Shown here: positions 32,139 through 44,290 of the stretch, in pieces | Layout of the letters: the number at the start of each line of letters is the position of its first letter | Numbering within the stretch: position 1 is the stretch's first letter | NCBI GenBank assembly: GCA_025617745.1 | Contig: CM046855.1 | Coordinates: 46,479,813-46,543,812, forward strand | Reading direction: 5' to 3' | From: Heliocidaris erythrogramma | Taxonomy: Eukaryota > Echinodermata > Echinoidea > Camarodonta > Echinometridae | Length of the DNA: 64,000 nt | Position numbers and translations under genes: made by a program | The notes under the pieces: generated by a model | Told to the model about the DNA's origin: nothing | Database searches by the model: none | What the model saw: only the letters and a program-made list of their open reading frames with translations

Positions 32139-33669
32139 CAGGGGCGTATCCAGGATTTCCTAATAGTGGGGGGGGGGGGCGCCAGGAATTATTGATCGCC
32201 GTCATGGGGGAGGGGTCTTTGGAAAATTTTTGCTTCTGAAGAAGGGCTGAGATGCAAAATAGCGCTATATGCAGAGCTGCCAACCTGTCACTTTCAAAAA
32301 ACATATTATTCAGCTAGAAAAAAAAAATTTAGGTGAAAAACATATTTTGCCGGTTTTATATGTTTTTCGCTATTTTCCTTAAAAATGCTAATGCGACTAC
32401 TGTACATTTCTTTAATAAGAACGCCTTCAGTTGCATAAAGTCGTTTCATGTGAATGCATTAAAAAATAAAAAATACTGGTCAAAATTGTGCCCTGCACAG
32501 TTTGCAACAGGCACTGAACTCGTCTCGTCTCGAAGCAGCTCCATTTTGCTGAGCTGCATACTCGGGTTTCAATGTTTGCTTCCTTCAGCTTAAAAAATCC
32601 TGAAAACCCAAGCCGGAGGTTCAGGGGCCCGCTCAGGGCCCCTGATGGGGTCGAGGGGCAAAGTCTCTTTTGAGGGTTCAGGGAGCGAAGCCCCCTGAAG
32701 CTGGTATACGTTTTCTTGTTCTTTAGAGGGCTAAATTCATTAATTTACAGTACATTATAAAGAAATATTGACATGATTAAATTAATATTTTAGCCAATTG
32801 ATCTGCTTTTTACCACACCACATGCAAATTCACATTTCCCAGTTGCCTAGTAAGATCTAAACTCAAAACCAGGAACTAAATTTTTTTCGATGGAAAATTA
32901 CTTTATCTTCATTCTATAACATTCCAGGAATTCCTTGATCGTATGTAGTTAACCACAGCTAAATTCAAACACCCCAACATAAAGTTAAAGAGTAGGCCGC
33001 CCCCCCCCCCCCCCCCCCCTCGGAGGTCGAAGGGACCGCATGCGTGTTCCCAAAATCCCCGGTATAAAAGGGGTATTTTTTGGGCGACACAATCCGGCCC
33101 GTGAATTGTAAAAAAAGGGGGTGTTTTTTTATCTTTCACCCGGAGATTTCATTAAAAAGGGGGGTGTTTTTCTTTCTCTCTCTCTCTCTCTCTCTCTTCG
33201 ACACCTGAAAAATTAAAAAAAAGGGGGGTTATGAAATATCTTGAAAAATCGATCAAATCCCAGGATCAAATTCCTGAAATTCCTGCTAGTTTTGATAGCT
33301 CATTCAGCCAGGATTATTTCATTTTGAAAAGTAGAAACACTGGCCCCCATCTCTTCCAAGGTATTAGCTTACTTGGGAGGGGGTTGGTGTCTGTAAGTTC
33401 GAACAACCATACTCGGAATTTTCAAAAAACGGATTTTCGCACAGAAAAACGTACGGACGTATTTTACTCCAAAAAACATATTAATACGTTAAAAACGTAC
33501 TACTTGGCAGTTCTATATATGTGACCAATTTTGAAGCCTATTTAATGAACAATATTTTCAATTGGTATGAGGATTTTTTATTTTTTTTTGCTATTTTTTT
33601 TTTTTTTTACGACGGCCAATAGGGGGGGCGCGCGCCTGTTGCGCCCCCCCCCCCCTGGATACGCCACTG
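32139..33669. mobile_element. hAT-like MITE inserted in the LINE, itself carrying a 1.2-kb insertion
   Basis: Its ends CAGGGGCGTATCCAGGATTT and CCTGGATACGCCACTG are inverted repeats of the same family as at 7838. The body matches that copy (GCGCCAGGAATTATTGATCG; ACGACGGCCAATAGGGG) but is split at CTATATG by the element 32272-33514. Confidence 0.75.
32272..33514. mobile_element. nested hAT-like element (CAGAGCTGCCAA ends)
   Basis: CAGAGCTGCCAACC at the left and TTGGCAGTTCT at the right are short inverted repeats. TATATG flanks both sides within the interrupted MITE. The interior contains poly-C, CT repeats and no recognisable transposase. Confidence 0.6.
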
Positions 33670-34541
33670 CTGCAGATAATTCTACAGTTATTCCTCGGAT
33701 TGAATCATGTCTACATAAAATCCAGGATTGGTCTTTGCAAAATAGCCTAAAACTAAATCTTGGGAAAACTGAAGTCTTACATGTTAACTCTCGTGACAAA
33801 TCTTCTTCACCATTGTCTGTTAATGTTTGAGATATTCCCATTTTGTCTATTTCCAAAGCGCGAGACCTTGGAGTAATTGTTCAAGATGACCTTAGTATGA
33901 AAGCTCATATAAATAACATGTGTAAATCAGCAGCCCTGGGTCTACATAGGATTGGGAAAATAAGACACCTTTTGGACAGGTCCACTACAGAGAAACTAGT
34001 GCATGCATTCATCTTCAGTTACTTAGATAACAATAATGGTCTACTCTTAGGAGTTCCTGACTCTCAGCTCTCTCGATTACAACGCATAGAAAATTCAGCC
34101 GCAAGGCTTATAATGCGTAAAAAGAAATTTGAACACATAACTCCAATCCTGCGTACTCTCCACTGGCTGCCGATAAAATCCCGTATTAAGTTCAAAGTAA
34201 TTACACTTGTATTTAAATGCCTTTATGGAATTGCCCCCTCTTATCTTACTGAACTTATTAAGCCATATCAACCTGGTCGAAACTTACGCTCACAATCAAA
34301 AAACCTCCTCTCTGAAATACGTGTGAAATCCAAAACTTTTGGTGATAGGGCTTTTGAAAAAATGGCACCAACACTATGGAATAAGCTACCTGAGAACTTA
34401 AGACACATTACAGAATTCGAACGATTTAAATCTATCTTAAAAACCCACCTTTTTAAAAATGGTTAATTAGTTATCATAATTTCATATTCATATATACACG
34501 CATAGAGACTATTTTATGGTATTATGCGTTTCGAAGAACTG

Positions 34542-36115
34542 AATATTATTATTATTATTTGTCTAAGAAAATTAAACACTTCAACATCATCCCAGCAACA
34601 TTGCCATGCCGATTTTAATTTTAATTTAGCAATACGTTTTAACTCATTCATATTCATTCTTAAATGTACATCGATGTTTTCCCTACGTGCAGCCTTCTTT
34701 GCGATCATGTCTACACATTCATTGCCAAAAATACCACAGTGACTTGGAACCCAGTCAAAGTGTACCACAATACCTTGATTACGAATGGAAAACAACAGGT
34801 GTCTAATATCGCGCACAATTTTGTTATTTGAATTATGGATGGTTAGCGATTGTAGAGCACTCAACGAATCACTAAAAATACACGATTCATAAGGTTCCAC
34901 ATCAGAAACCCACAATAATGCCATATATATAGCAAGTAGTTCTGCCGAAAAAATAGATACATAAGATGGTAATCTATATCCTTTCGAATACTTAAACTCC
35001 GGGATAAAAACCCCACAACCAACTTTACCCTTGTCTAAGTCAACAGAGCCGTCTGTATAAATATGGAGACACGATTCACTAAAGAGGTGCGACTGAGGGC
35101 GCCAGTACATATACGAAGAGCTTGAAATTGAATGCTATTGAGTTTATCCTTTATACTTTGGGAAGCAGAATCAAAAGCTTCACATCCATAATCTAGAATA
35201 GGACGGATTAAAGCCTTATATAAATTTAATAGTGATTTGCAATTTGCACCCCATTTACAACCAGAGATGCATCGAAGTATATTTAAACGTTTTTTACATC
35301 TATCAATAATATATTCTATATGAGCTTTCCAAGTTAGCTTCGAGTCAAAGATTAAACCCAAAAATTTGGCAGATGATTTCAGAGTGATATCTCCATCAAA
35401 GACTTTCAGTGGAGCCTTTGGATCTTGTAAAAAGGACACCATTTGACTTTGTAGGCGACAGCTTAAAACCCCATTTTTTACACCAATCACATAAGTTGTC
35501 TAAGTCAAATTGCACTTTTCTTGCAAGAAAAGAGATGTTTTTATGCGTCTTCCAAATAACAATATCATCCGCATACTGGGATATTTTGACACTATCAATG
35601 GACTTTGGTAAGTCACTTACAGAAATATTAAACAGAATGGGACTTATCACACTTCCTTGTGGTACACCATTTTCTACATCCCTGGGGCTAGACATAACAC
35701 CATCTACTTTAACACGAATATGTCTTCCAGATAAAAAATTATTTAACCAAATAACAAGACGCTTAATGAGGACACCTTTCCTCCATACCATATCGTATGC
35801 TTTTTCTAGATCTAAGAAAATAGCCAATGTGCTTTCTTTATTAAGGAAACCAGTATGAACAGAAGATTCAAGTGAAGTAAGATGATCGATAGTTCTTCGA
35901 CCTTTCCGAAATCCACTTTGGGAAGTAGGAATAAGACCATGGAGGTCTAAATACCAATCTAACCTGCTAGTAACCATGCGCTCCATGATTTTGCATAAAG
36001 TAGAAGTAAGAGCAATTGGCCTATATGAGAGTGGATTTGTGGCGACACGACCTGGTTTCAAAATGGGCATTAAAATGGCGTCTTTCCACTGGGCTAGGCA
36101 TTCCCGGTAAGTTAA
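34542..36115 (-). pseudogene. I-clade-like LINE: RT and RNase H, 5'-truncated, frameshifted, (TAA)n tail
   Basis: RT motifs are AQWKDAILMPILKPG, SYRPIALTSTLCKIMERM, TSQSGFRKGRRTIDHL, LAIFLDLEKAYDMVWRKG, ENGVPQGSVISPILFNISVS and the catalytic box ISQYADDIVIW. A single-base insertion at about 35447 shifts the frame before FLGLIFDSKLTWKAHI and LYKALIRPILDYGCEAF. A second break near 35080 precedes RNase H (HIYTDGSVDLDKG, FSAELLAIYMALLW, IFSDSLSALQS, DWVPSHCGIFGNECVDMIAK). On the minus strand the element ends in AATAATAATAATAAT, the (TAA)n-type tail known from I-clade LINEs with RNase H. The 5' end is cut within the RT. Confidence 0.88.
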
Positions 36116-37095
36116 AATCACACAAAAGCAACAATATATCTGCTTCCTAATCGAATAGCCAAAAACACTCTCGTGACGCCTCAAGTGCGAAGACTCCCTC
36201 CTGTCTCGTCTAAGCCCGTGTAGTGTCAAAAATGTTCTCTACCTCACATGGTCATTGTTTATATGGCATCATCTTGTAATAGACCGCTTCGGTAATGTAT
36301 TCAAATTTTATACATACCTTTCAAACAAAGGTTGTTCTTGACAACCTGAAAGCTTGCCGGACATAGTAACAAGTAATGTATGCAAACTGATTCCAAGTAT
36401 TGTAGTTCGTTCATTATAATAACGGGTTAATGGAATACCTCTTTACTATAGGTCCCCAGAAAAGAAACATCCATAAATTTGAATAACTTTGTGAACAGGT
36501 CTATTGGCGCCTCATTAACGAACAACGGGCCTAGGATTGATACAGCTTTTGTAAATAGACCGGCCTTCTTTACAATTTTATACGAATTTGTGGATCCCTT
36601 TTCACCCTAATAAGCCATTTCGGAGATGCAATCTGAGCATGAGCAGATAAAGGTCATCTGTACCAAATTCTAAAACCCACTGACACTAATATTCGATATG
36701 TGCTCATGAATGTCATGTGATCATTATTCAATTATGCACTAATCGTGGATTCCATGATATCCAGGAGGAAGTATTCTTTTTAAAGGGGGAAACAAAAGCT
36801 ATTCATGAGGCACCTCTATCACTCCCAGAGTTATTTTTCTGAAGTGCACATAAAGGGACCCTCCATGTCTAAAATATCTGTGAATATTTGGGGTCTATTT
36901 TATGAAACGTGTCTACTCAAAAAGTGTGTGTGTGGGGGGGGGGGGGGGAGCTGCAACCCCCTCCCCGGTTCCGCGGCCCATGTGACTCACTAAACTTTGA
37001 AAAGCTACCAGTGAGGTTTGTTTTATATTATATTCCTAGTCATATTAATAAACAATGCAACTATTTTCACTACCATGTTGAATTGTTGCGTATAC
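36116..37095. other. no recognisable gene; one GC-rich repeat fragment
   Basis: Includes GTGTGTGTGGGGGG and GGTTCCGCGGCCC (about 36926-36980), an inverted relative of the block at 10034. Confidence 0.4.
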
Positions 37096-37805
37096 ATGTA
37101 CAGAGCCCCGCCCCGCTCTGCACCGTGATGGACGGACTGCCCGTCATTATTCCATCTCCGAATGCCAATTGTTTTGTTTTCAGGATAAATTCATGACCTC
37201 ATTTCAAAAAACAATTTTTGGTAAAATACTTATTTCTATCAGAATCAGGCTTCTAACTAGATATCGTGCTTTTATGAAACCTATATTTTTCGAAGGGATT
37301 GCCATTTCAGTAGAAATACTAATTTGACCTAAGAATAAAATTAAACGAATTTTCTTCTTCCTTTATTACAAAATCTGCGGCGTCAGAATGGAATTCTATA
37401 CTAGCAGTAAAAATAATGGCGTGGCTATAGAGTCGCCGAATGACAACGTTCAGATGTGTAGTCAGCATAGATCCCCACCCCACCCCCTCCATTTGAAAAC
37501 CCATGCAGAGGGCAATCGATATAATTTGCAATGGGTCATATTATGTACGCGGGGCTACCCAATTATATTATCCCTTTGTCTGGGGAGGGTTACACCTCCT
37601 TGTTTATCTGGATACGCCATCATGGCCATTGATACTAAAAAGTAACATGTTAACTGTTTCCGTGATACGGAGGAACATGTTTTTAATACCCCTGTATGTA
37701 GTTATGTATGTATGTATGTATGTATGTATGTATGTATATACAGAGCCCCACCCCGCTCTGCACCGTGATGGACAACCTTCGATTGGACGATTATTCCATC
37801 TCCGG
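37096..37805. repeat. 70-bp dispersed repeat present twice (37096-37165, 37736-37805)
   Basis: CAGAGCCCC(G/A)CCCCGCTCTGC, then ACCGTGATGGAC, then ATTATTCCATCTCCG, occur in the same order at both places. A TATG microsatellite (37703-37738) lies just before the second copy. Confidence 0.7.
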
Positions 37806-38746
37806 ATGTTTGAAATTGGCTTTTGTGTTGCAAAACATTTTTTATTTTGTAAGCTTGTTTACTTGTTACGATATTTACCTGTAACAGTTTTATTTCCAGG
37901 TAAGTGGTATATGGTGGCTGTAAAAAAAATAGCTTTAAAAAGTTAATTAGGCAACTTCGTTGCAATCCTCAGTCAAGAAACACTCATAATTTTTATTTAA
38001 AAAAATAATTATAGCGGATCTATTTCTCATGTTTATTCGTTGCCTCAGGTTTCCCCTATGTCACTTGCTGTCGATTCATTTAATAACAAAGAAATGGAAG
38101 TCACTGTAACCACTTGACAGTGCATAATATTCTTTCATTCCACCTTTAAAAAATTCTTATTTATATTTTGTCTGTTTCGTGATTAACGACTTTCTCATCA
38201 ATAATAAACCATTTACAAATATCAAAAGTAAAACTTACACGGACACTGCATTTAGAAAATATGTTATCATTATAAAAAATGAATTAATTTCATTCCTTGT
38301 TATTTGTTTTCCGTTTGTCGATAATTCAGAGAAAACCCCAATCAAAATTGAATATGAAATCAGAATATAATAATATTAATCTTCAATTAATGTAACCACA
38401 ATCTATTTCTTTGTAAAGAATAATTACTCCCCTTTTTGGGGAATGACAAAAAGTGTGATTGAACATGTTTTCGAATACAATGTCTGTCTAGATCAGTCCT
38501 TCCAACACGTCAACGACTTCGTCGATGCTAGGTCGATTGAGAGGAGAGCTCTGGCTACAAAAGTTACCAACGAAAGTGAGCTCGGCATTGTAAACATCAA
38601 ATCCTATCAATTTAGAAGTCGTCCAAGTTAGAAGACACCACTCATGACCGTGGTACCCTGGTCATCTAGGGCACACTCGGGGGCGATATGGACGTACACC
38701 TCCTGTTGGTTTAAAATGTGTAGGAAAAATAAAATGCATAAGACAA

Positions 38747-39294
38747 ATATCCTACTCACCACAACTGGTATAAGAATCCCAAGTGCAGTCAATTGACGGT
38801 GATAATAAAGTGTACCGTAGAAGCTAGGCTGACTGTAGTGTAGCATAGAATCGCGTCACTGGAAATTACGTAGAGCTGAGTTCGCGATATCCGTACTTAG
38901 CTGTGTCGGCGCCGAGCTCGGCGTGAAGAAACGAACACGTGGAAAGGTGTGTTAGAAAACGCTCATAATATTGCACATTTCCCCAAAAGATATTCCATCA
39001 CTCCTTGCGATGTAAAAACACACATAATTGATAATTCCAAAGATCTAGGATGTTAATCGTAATCAACGAAGAAATCCAATGATACTACTCTGATGTCTCG
39101 AGCGAGCGATAAAGGTGACGTCGCGTGAAGAAAACTAAACCACGAGTGTCCGAAGCTTTTTCTCGGTGCTTTTTCGTGCGTCCAAAATCATGTCAGAAAA
39201 TTAGCATAAGCCAACGGATTGGTCACTGGTTGCTCGGAGACGTAAACAAACTAATTACATGTAGATTACAACAAGAAAAGTGCATGATCCTATA
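38747..39294 (-). repeat. 3' LTR of the CsRn1-like element
   Basis: 548 bp, nearly identical to 43386-43932; for example CTACTCACCACAACTGGTA versus CTTCTCACCGCAACTGTA, and otherwise only occasional differences. The outer edge reads ATATCC, so the ends are not canonical TG...CA. Confidence 0.85.
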
Positions 39295-39379
39295 TAATCC
39301 CCCTCTAGATCACTGTAGGTTACCTGTAGCTACTGCGATCGAATACAAGATGAATACTCCAAAACACAAAATATTTCCT

Positions 39380-42300
39380 TCAACCTGGCATCAACATCTG
39401 TACGTAACGGGCAGGCCAATGTACTTGCCTACCTGAACGAGTTCTCCGCGGTTCAGTTTGTGCCTGTGGTGCACTACATGGAGGCTCTAGGTTACGCGTT
39501 GAAGATCTGCTAGGTGGAATGGGGGATGGCTTATTTACAAGAGTATCTGAAGTATCAGGATATGCAACTTTTAAACGATCTATGCTCACAGTGTCACGCT
39601 TTCCTTTAACGTCCAATACAAAATGCTTGTCCTTTCGCTCAACGACTAAAAAAGGTCCTTTGTATGGCGCTTGCAGGGGAGCTCTGACAGTGTCATCCCG
39701 TACGAAAACGTGTGTGCATGTAGACAAATCATTCTGCAGGTAAGATGCACGTTGCTGCTGAGCTCTAGTAGGAGTTGGACGTAACTCTCTCATCAGCCGC
39801 CGTAATGTGTCCACATAACTGCTGGGGTCAAGATCGGCGTCCTCAGTGATGGGTGCTACAAATTCACCTGGCAATCGTAGAGTAGTTCCAAATACCAATT
39901 CTGCAGTAGTACATTTCAAGTCTGCCTTGATTGCAGTTCGTATGCCTAACAGAACTAGCGGTAGGGAGATTGTCCAGGAATTGGGATTATCTTTCGACTT
40001 GAGAGCAGCTTTCAGTTGCCTATGAAACCGTTCCACAAGGCCATTCGAGGCAGGATGATAAGCTGTAGTCCTAGTGCGTTTACTGCCAAGTAATCGTCCT
40101 AACGATTGAAATAACGCACTTTCAAACTGGCGTCCACGATCAGTCGTAATAATGGATGGTGCGCCAAAGAAAGATAGCCATCTTGAAACAAATGCTTTGG
40201 CGACGGTGTTAGCTGTGACGTTCGGAATGGGTATAGCTTCTGGCCAACGAGTGAAACGATCAATGACAGTTAAAAGATAAGTGTGACCTTCCGAAGGAGG
40301 TAGAGGTCCAACAATGTCAATGTGTACATGATCAAACCTTGCATCAGGAGTCGAAAAGTTCCCCCATGGAGAAATGTTGTGTCGATGCACTTTAAAACGT
40401 TGACATGCTAAACACGACCTACTCCACTGACGTACATCGCGATTCATGCCAGGCCAAAAGAATCGTTGAGTTACGAGATGCTGCGAGGCACAAAATACCA
40501 GGATGTGACAAGTTATGTAAGGCATCAAAAACAGCTCGACGAAAATGTCCAGGAACATAAGGACGCGAGTTACCTGTAGATATGTCACAAATGATTGTGC
40601 CTTCAGATGAAGGCAGAGGTACATCAGATAACTGAAAAGATGAGTTCCCCTTGCGTAGCTCTTGTAGATCGCCATCATCCTGTTGAGCTTTTGCTATCTC
40701 AACAAAGTCAAGTAATGGGACTGTATGTAGAGAGTCCATTTGAGGGCGAGAAAGAACGTCTGCTACAGTGTTCTCTTTACCACTAACGTGACGCAAGTCT
40801 GTGGTAAACTGAGAAATAAAGTCAAGATGACGAATTTCCCTCGGTGAATGTCGATCTGGCTTTGATCGGAGAGCATACACAAGTGGCTTGTGATCCGTAT
40901 ACACATGAAATTGTCTTCCTTCTAAAAAGTGGCGGAAATGTTGAATGGCGAGATATATCGCTAGTAACTCTCTTCCGAATGTACTATATCTCGTCTCAGC
41001 ACCGCGAAGTCTCTTCGAGAAGAAAGAAATGGGTGTCCACTCGCCCTTTACAAACTGTTGAAGAACAGCGCCAACACCAAAGTCTGAGGCATCAGTGTGC
41101 AGACACAGTGGAACATCCGTGCATGGATGTGTTAGAAGGGTTGCACGAGATAATGCAGACTTAATCTCATTGAAGGTTTTCAGTTCAGTATCAACAAGCT
41201 CGATTGGCTGATTCTTCTTCTTCCTGCCGGCAAGAAGATCAGTTAGTGGCTGTAGAATGTCTGCACATCGCGGAATAAATCTGCGATAAAAGTTGATCAG
41301 TCCAAGCATTTCACGAAGCTTGCGGAGAGAAGTGGGTGGAGATAAATTCAAGATTGCTTCCACTCGATCTGGTAATGGACGTAATCCGTTCTCATCTACA
41401 ACATGTCCTAAGAAAGTCAGTGAAGGTACTCCAAACACACACTTGGTTGGGTTAATCACGATTCCGTACTGAGAAAGGCGATCAAAAAGCTGACGAAGAT
41501 GATGCTCATGTTCTTCCATGGAGGCACTGCTAACCAGTAAATCGTCAATGTAAGCATAGACGTAAGGAAGATCTCTAATAGCTTCATCTATAAATCTTTG
41601 AAATGTCTGTGCAGCGTTCCTCAATCCAAATGGCATCCTGACAAACTCGAAAAGACCAAATGGTGTAGCAATTGCCGTCTTGTTAACATCCCCGGGTTCC
41701 ACAGGTATTTGATGGTACGCCCTAACCAAGTCCAACTTAGAAAAAACTTTCTTGCCCTGGAGGGATGTAGCAAAATCCTGTAAGTGTGGAATCGGATATC
41801 TGTCAGGTATTGTCGAAGCATTCAAAGAACGGTAATCTCCACAAGGCCTCCAATCGCCGGCTGTCTTCTTGGGCACCATGTGCAGGGGTGAAGCCCAATT
41901 GCTACTAGATGGCCTGACAATCCCAAGCTCTTGCATGTGTTCAAACTCGGCACGAGCTATCTTCAGACGTCTATCGTCCAGTCGACGAGGGCGAGCCGTG
42001 ACAGGCGGGCCACGAGTGAGGATATGATGTGTCGTTGTGTGCTTCACATCCTTCTCATGGTAGACCGGCCGGGTTATCTCAGGATATTCTTGAAGGAGGA
42101 TGTGAAACCGACAACTATCATCCAGCTTTGAAATCATGGGACGAACGTAGTCTGAACTGACATTGGCGGAGATTCCATTGACAGCAAGATTGGTAGTACA
42201 ATCTATCAATTTGCTGTGCTTTACGTCCACCAACAAACCAAACTCTGCCAAAAAATCTGCCCCGATGATAGGCGTACGTAGATCGGCCACAATAAAAATC

Positions 42301-42656
42301 CAGCGAAAAGTCCTACGAAGACCAATGTCCAAAGTTAGTGAACGCTCTCCATATGTAGTAATCGCTGATTCATTTACTGCTTGAAGTGAAATCCCAGCAT
42401 TAGTATGATGACGTTTATCGGTCAAGGTTGGTGGAATAATACTAACTTCGGCACCAGTATCAATAAGGAATCTCGTGCCAGTAGACTTATCAGTCACATA
42501 AAACAGCTGACTTTCCTTACTTGAAATACTAGATGAGTTACCAGTGATACCAACACTCGGAACCAGCATGCGTTTGAGTTGAGCGTGGCTTCCCATCTCG
42601 ACTGCGACTGCGACTACGAGATCGTGAGTCTCTGCTCGACTTAGGCCTACGCCCAC
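39380..42656 (-). pseudogene. pol: CsRn1-like pol: protease, RT, RNase H, integrase; one frameshift
   Basis: Domains in order: protease with [16 protein letters not shown] with [35 protein letters not shown] and the catalytic box [11 protein letters not shown]; RNase H with [14 protein letters not shown] and [11 protein letters not shown]; integrase with HHCC finger (LHNLSHPGI ... CLACQRF), then DDE residues in VHIDIVGPLPP, IITTDRGRQFES and HPASNGLVERFHR. The C-terminus is VFVRDDTVRAPLQAPYKGPF and RTRSGRQVHWPARYV. The frame breaks once near 40490, inside the integrase zinc finger, so a single polypeptide is not made. All catalytic residues checked are otherwise present. The stop at 39380 lies about 85 bp before the LTR. 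Confidence 0.9.
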
Positions 42657-43361
42657 GTTCCAGGTTGCAGGTGAGAGCTTGCACTTGAGCGGTCAGTTGG
42701 GCTACTTGAGCAGACAAACGTTGGACGTCATCGCGGACACGCCCACTCTCTGAAGAAGGGGGACTAACTCCTGCTGCAAGAGTGTCTGGCAAAGGCTCTG
42801 GAGTAGCAAGGTGTCCAATCAAAGGAGTGGCTACATCGATAATTTTATCTGCGAGTTCTGCCAACTGTTCTAGTGAAATGGTGTCTGGTGTTGAGGCAAG
42901 AATAACTGCTTGAGAATGTTATCCTCCAACTTTGACTCGCCGAGTAATAGTCGCATCTTCCTCAAAAGCTGGGATGGCTTACGATCTCCTAGTTCTTCAG
43001 CAATTAATAATTGATGAAGTCGCTTCTGCTCTGATGCACTTGTCCGCTTAATCAATTCTGATTTGAGCTTCTGGTATTTATCAGAAGAAGGTGGAGAAAT
43101 TATGAAGTCGCGTACTTCTTGTGCTATCTCGGGTTGTAACGAGCTCACCACGTAGCTAAACTTGGTATCTTGAGTTACAATTCCCCGTGTGCTAAATTGA
43201 GCTTCGATCTGAGCGAACCACAGCGCCGGATCGTTCGGCCAAAATGGCGGAAGCTTCAAACTCACGGCAGTGACCGCGGGAGTAGCCGCCGAATCAGTAG
43301 CGGGACTCGGAGTTGGAGATTCTACGTCATCCATGGTTGTGGCAAATCCAAAGCGAAACAA
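42538..43361 (-). pseudogene. gag: CsRn1-like gag, internal deletion and frameshift
   Basis: The frame from 43361 (a second ATG, MDDVES, lies at 43334) contains SLKLPPFWPNDPALWFAQIE, KFSYVVSSLQPEIAQEVRDF and ELGDRKPSQLLRKMRLLLGE, the conserved gag core of this clade. After LKQLFL near 42905 coding continues in another frame (TISLEQLAELADKIIDVATP, then an Arg/Ser-rich stretch). The loop normally linking them is short, indicating a small deletion with frame change. The zinc-knuckle region stops right after CWYHW, where more cysteines are expected. Confidence 0.8.
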
Positions 43362-43365
43362 AAAT

Positions 43366-43385
43366 AGATCACGTCGGGGTCACCA
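43366..43385 (-). other. primer-binding site matching tRNA-Trp 3' end
   Basis: The plus strand reads AGATCACGTCGGGGTCACCA, essentially the 3' end of animal tRNA-Trp including CCA (first bases AAATCACG in the tRNA). CsRn1-type elements are known for tRNA-Trp priming. It directly abuts the 5' LTR. Confidence 0.85.
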
Positions 43386-43932
43386 ATATCCTTCTCACCG
43401 CAACTGTATAAGAATCCCAAGTGCAGTCAATTGACGGTGATAATAAAGTGTACCGTAGAAGCTAGGCTGACTGTAGTGTAGCATAGAATCGCGTCACTGG
43501 AAATTACGTGGAGCTGAGTTCGCGATATCCGTACTTAGCTGTGTCGGCGCCGAGCTCGGCGTGAAGAAACGAACACGTGGAAAGGTGTGTTAGAAAACGC
43601 TCATAATATTGCACATTTCCCCAAAAGATATTCCATCACTCCTTGCGATGTAAAAACACACATAATTGATAATTCCAAAGATCTAGGATGTTAATCGTAA
43701 TCAACGAAGAAATCCAATGATACAACTCTGATGTCTCAAGCGAGCGATAAAGGTGACGTCGCGTGAAGAAAACTAAACCACGAGTGTCCGAAGCTTTTTC
43801 TCGGTGCTTTTTCGTGCGTCCAAAATCATGTCAGAAAATTAGCATAAGCCAACGGATTGGTCACTGGTTGCTCGGAGACGTAAACAAACTAATTACATGT
43901 AGATTACAACAAGAAAAGTGCATGATCCTATA
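43386..43932 (-). repeat. 5' LTR of the CsRn1-like element
   Basis: 547 bp, near-identical to 38747-39294. Followed on its outer side by a duplicated interior end, not by host DNA. Confidence 0.85.
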
Positions 43933-44290
43933 TAATCCCCCTCTAGATCACTGTAGGTTACCTGTAGCTACTGCGATCGAATACAAGATGAATACTCCAA
44001 AACACAAAATATTTCCTTCAACCTGGCATCAACATCTGTACGTAACGGGCAGGCCAATGTACTTGCCTACCTGAACGAGTTCTCCGCGGTTCAGTTTGTG
44101 CCTGTGGTGCACTACATGGAGGCTCTAGGTTACGCGTTGAAGATCTGCTAGGTGGAATGGGGGATGGCTTATGATGTCCAAAATCATGTCAGAAAATTAG
44201 CATAAGCCAACGGATTGGTCACTGGTTGCTCGGAGACGTAAACAAACTAATTACATGTAGATTACAACAAGAAAAGTGCATGATCCTATA
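43933..44290 (-). repeat. remnant of a second tandem CsRn1-like element
   Basis: 43933-44171 matches 39295-39533 (polypurine tract and pol 3' end). 44175-44290 matches the inner LTR segment about 39181-39293 (GTCCAAAATCATGTC ... GCATGATCCTATA). The LTR sequence ends at TATA where host DNA (AATGAAACG) begins. Confidence 0.8.

Larger units (their letters stand above)
31513..34466 (+). pseudogene. LINE reverse transcriptase, split by an insertion
   Basis: The first part (31513-32138) has RT motifs: [72 protein letters not shown] and the catalytic box [12 protein letters not shown]. The second part (33670-34466) continues with KLNLGKTEVLH, ARDLGVIVQDDLSMKAHINN, RLQRIENSAARLIM and LHWLPIKSRIKFKVITLVFK, then a stop at 34464. 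The C-terminal block is typical of CR1/L2/Rex-type LINEs. A stop at about 33828 also interrupts the second part. The endonuclease domain is missing through 5' truncation. Confidence 0.88.
31502..34505 (+). mobile_element. 5'-truncated LINE (CR1/L2-like) with 11-bp target duplication and nested insertions
   Basis: TACACGCATAG occurs at 31502-31512 and 34495-34505, exactly bounding the LINE body (31513-34494). The LINE begins in mid-RT, as usual for 5' truncation, and carries an insertion at 32139-33669. Confidence 0.88.
38747..44290 (-). mobile_element. CsRn1-like Ty3/gypsy retrotransposon, tandem-LTR structure
   Basis: Minus orientation: 5' LTR 43386-43932, tRNA-Trp primer site 43366-43385, gag, protease-RT-RNase H-integrase, polypurine tract 39297-39308 and 3' LTR 38747-39294. 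To the right of the 5' LTR, 43933-44171 repeats the last 240 bp of the interior (polypurine tract and pol end), followed by a third partial LTR 44175-44290. So there are two tandem elements sharing the middle LTR, the outer one almost wholly deleted. It sits in the intron of the kinase pseudogene, 44 bp from the downstream acceptor. Confidence 0.9.

Noticed and set aside
37703..37946. ORF with repeated MYVCMYVC
   Set aside because: Product of the TATG microsatellite.
38443..38631. 62-codon plus-strand ORF beside the retroelement
   Set aside because: It is the antisense of the kinase C-lobe exon, which reads better on the minus strand (RPSIDEVVDVLEGLI).
39125..39436. 103-aa ORF present twice (also 43763-44074)
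   Set aside because: It lies in the LTRs and pol 3' end of the CsRn1-like element on the non-coding strand; the duplication is that of the LTR.
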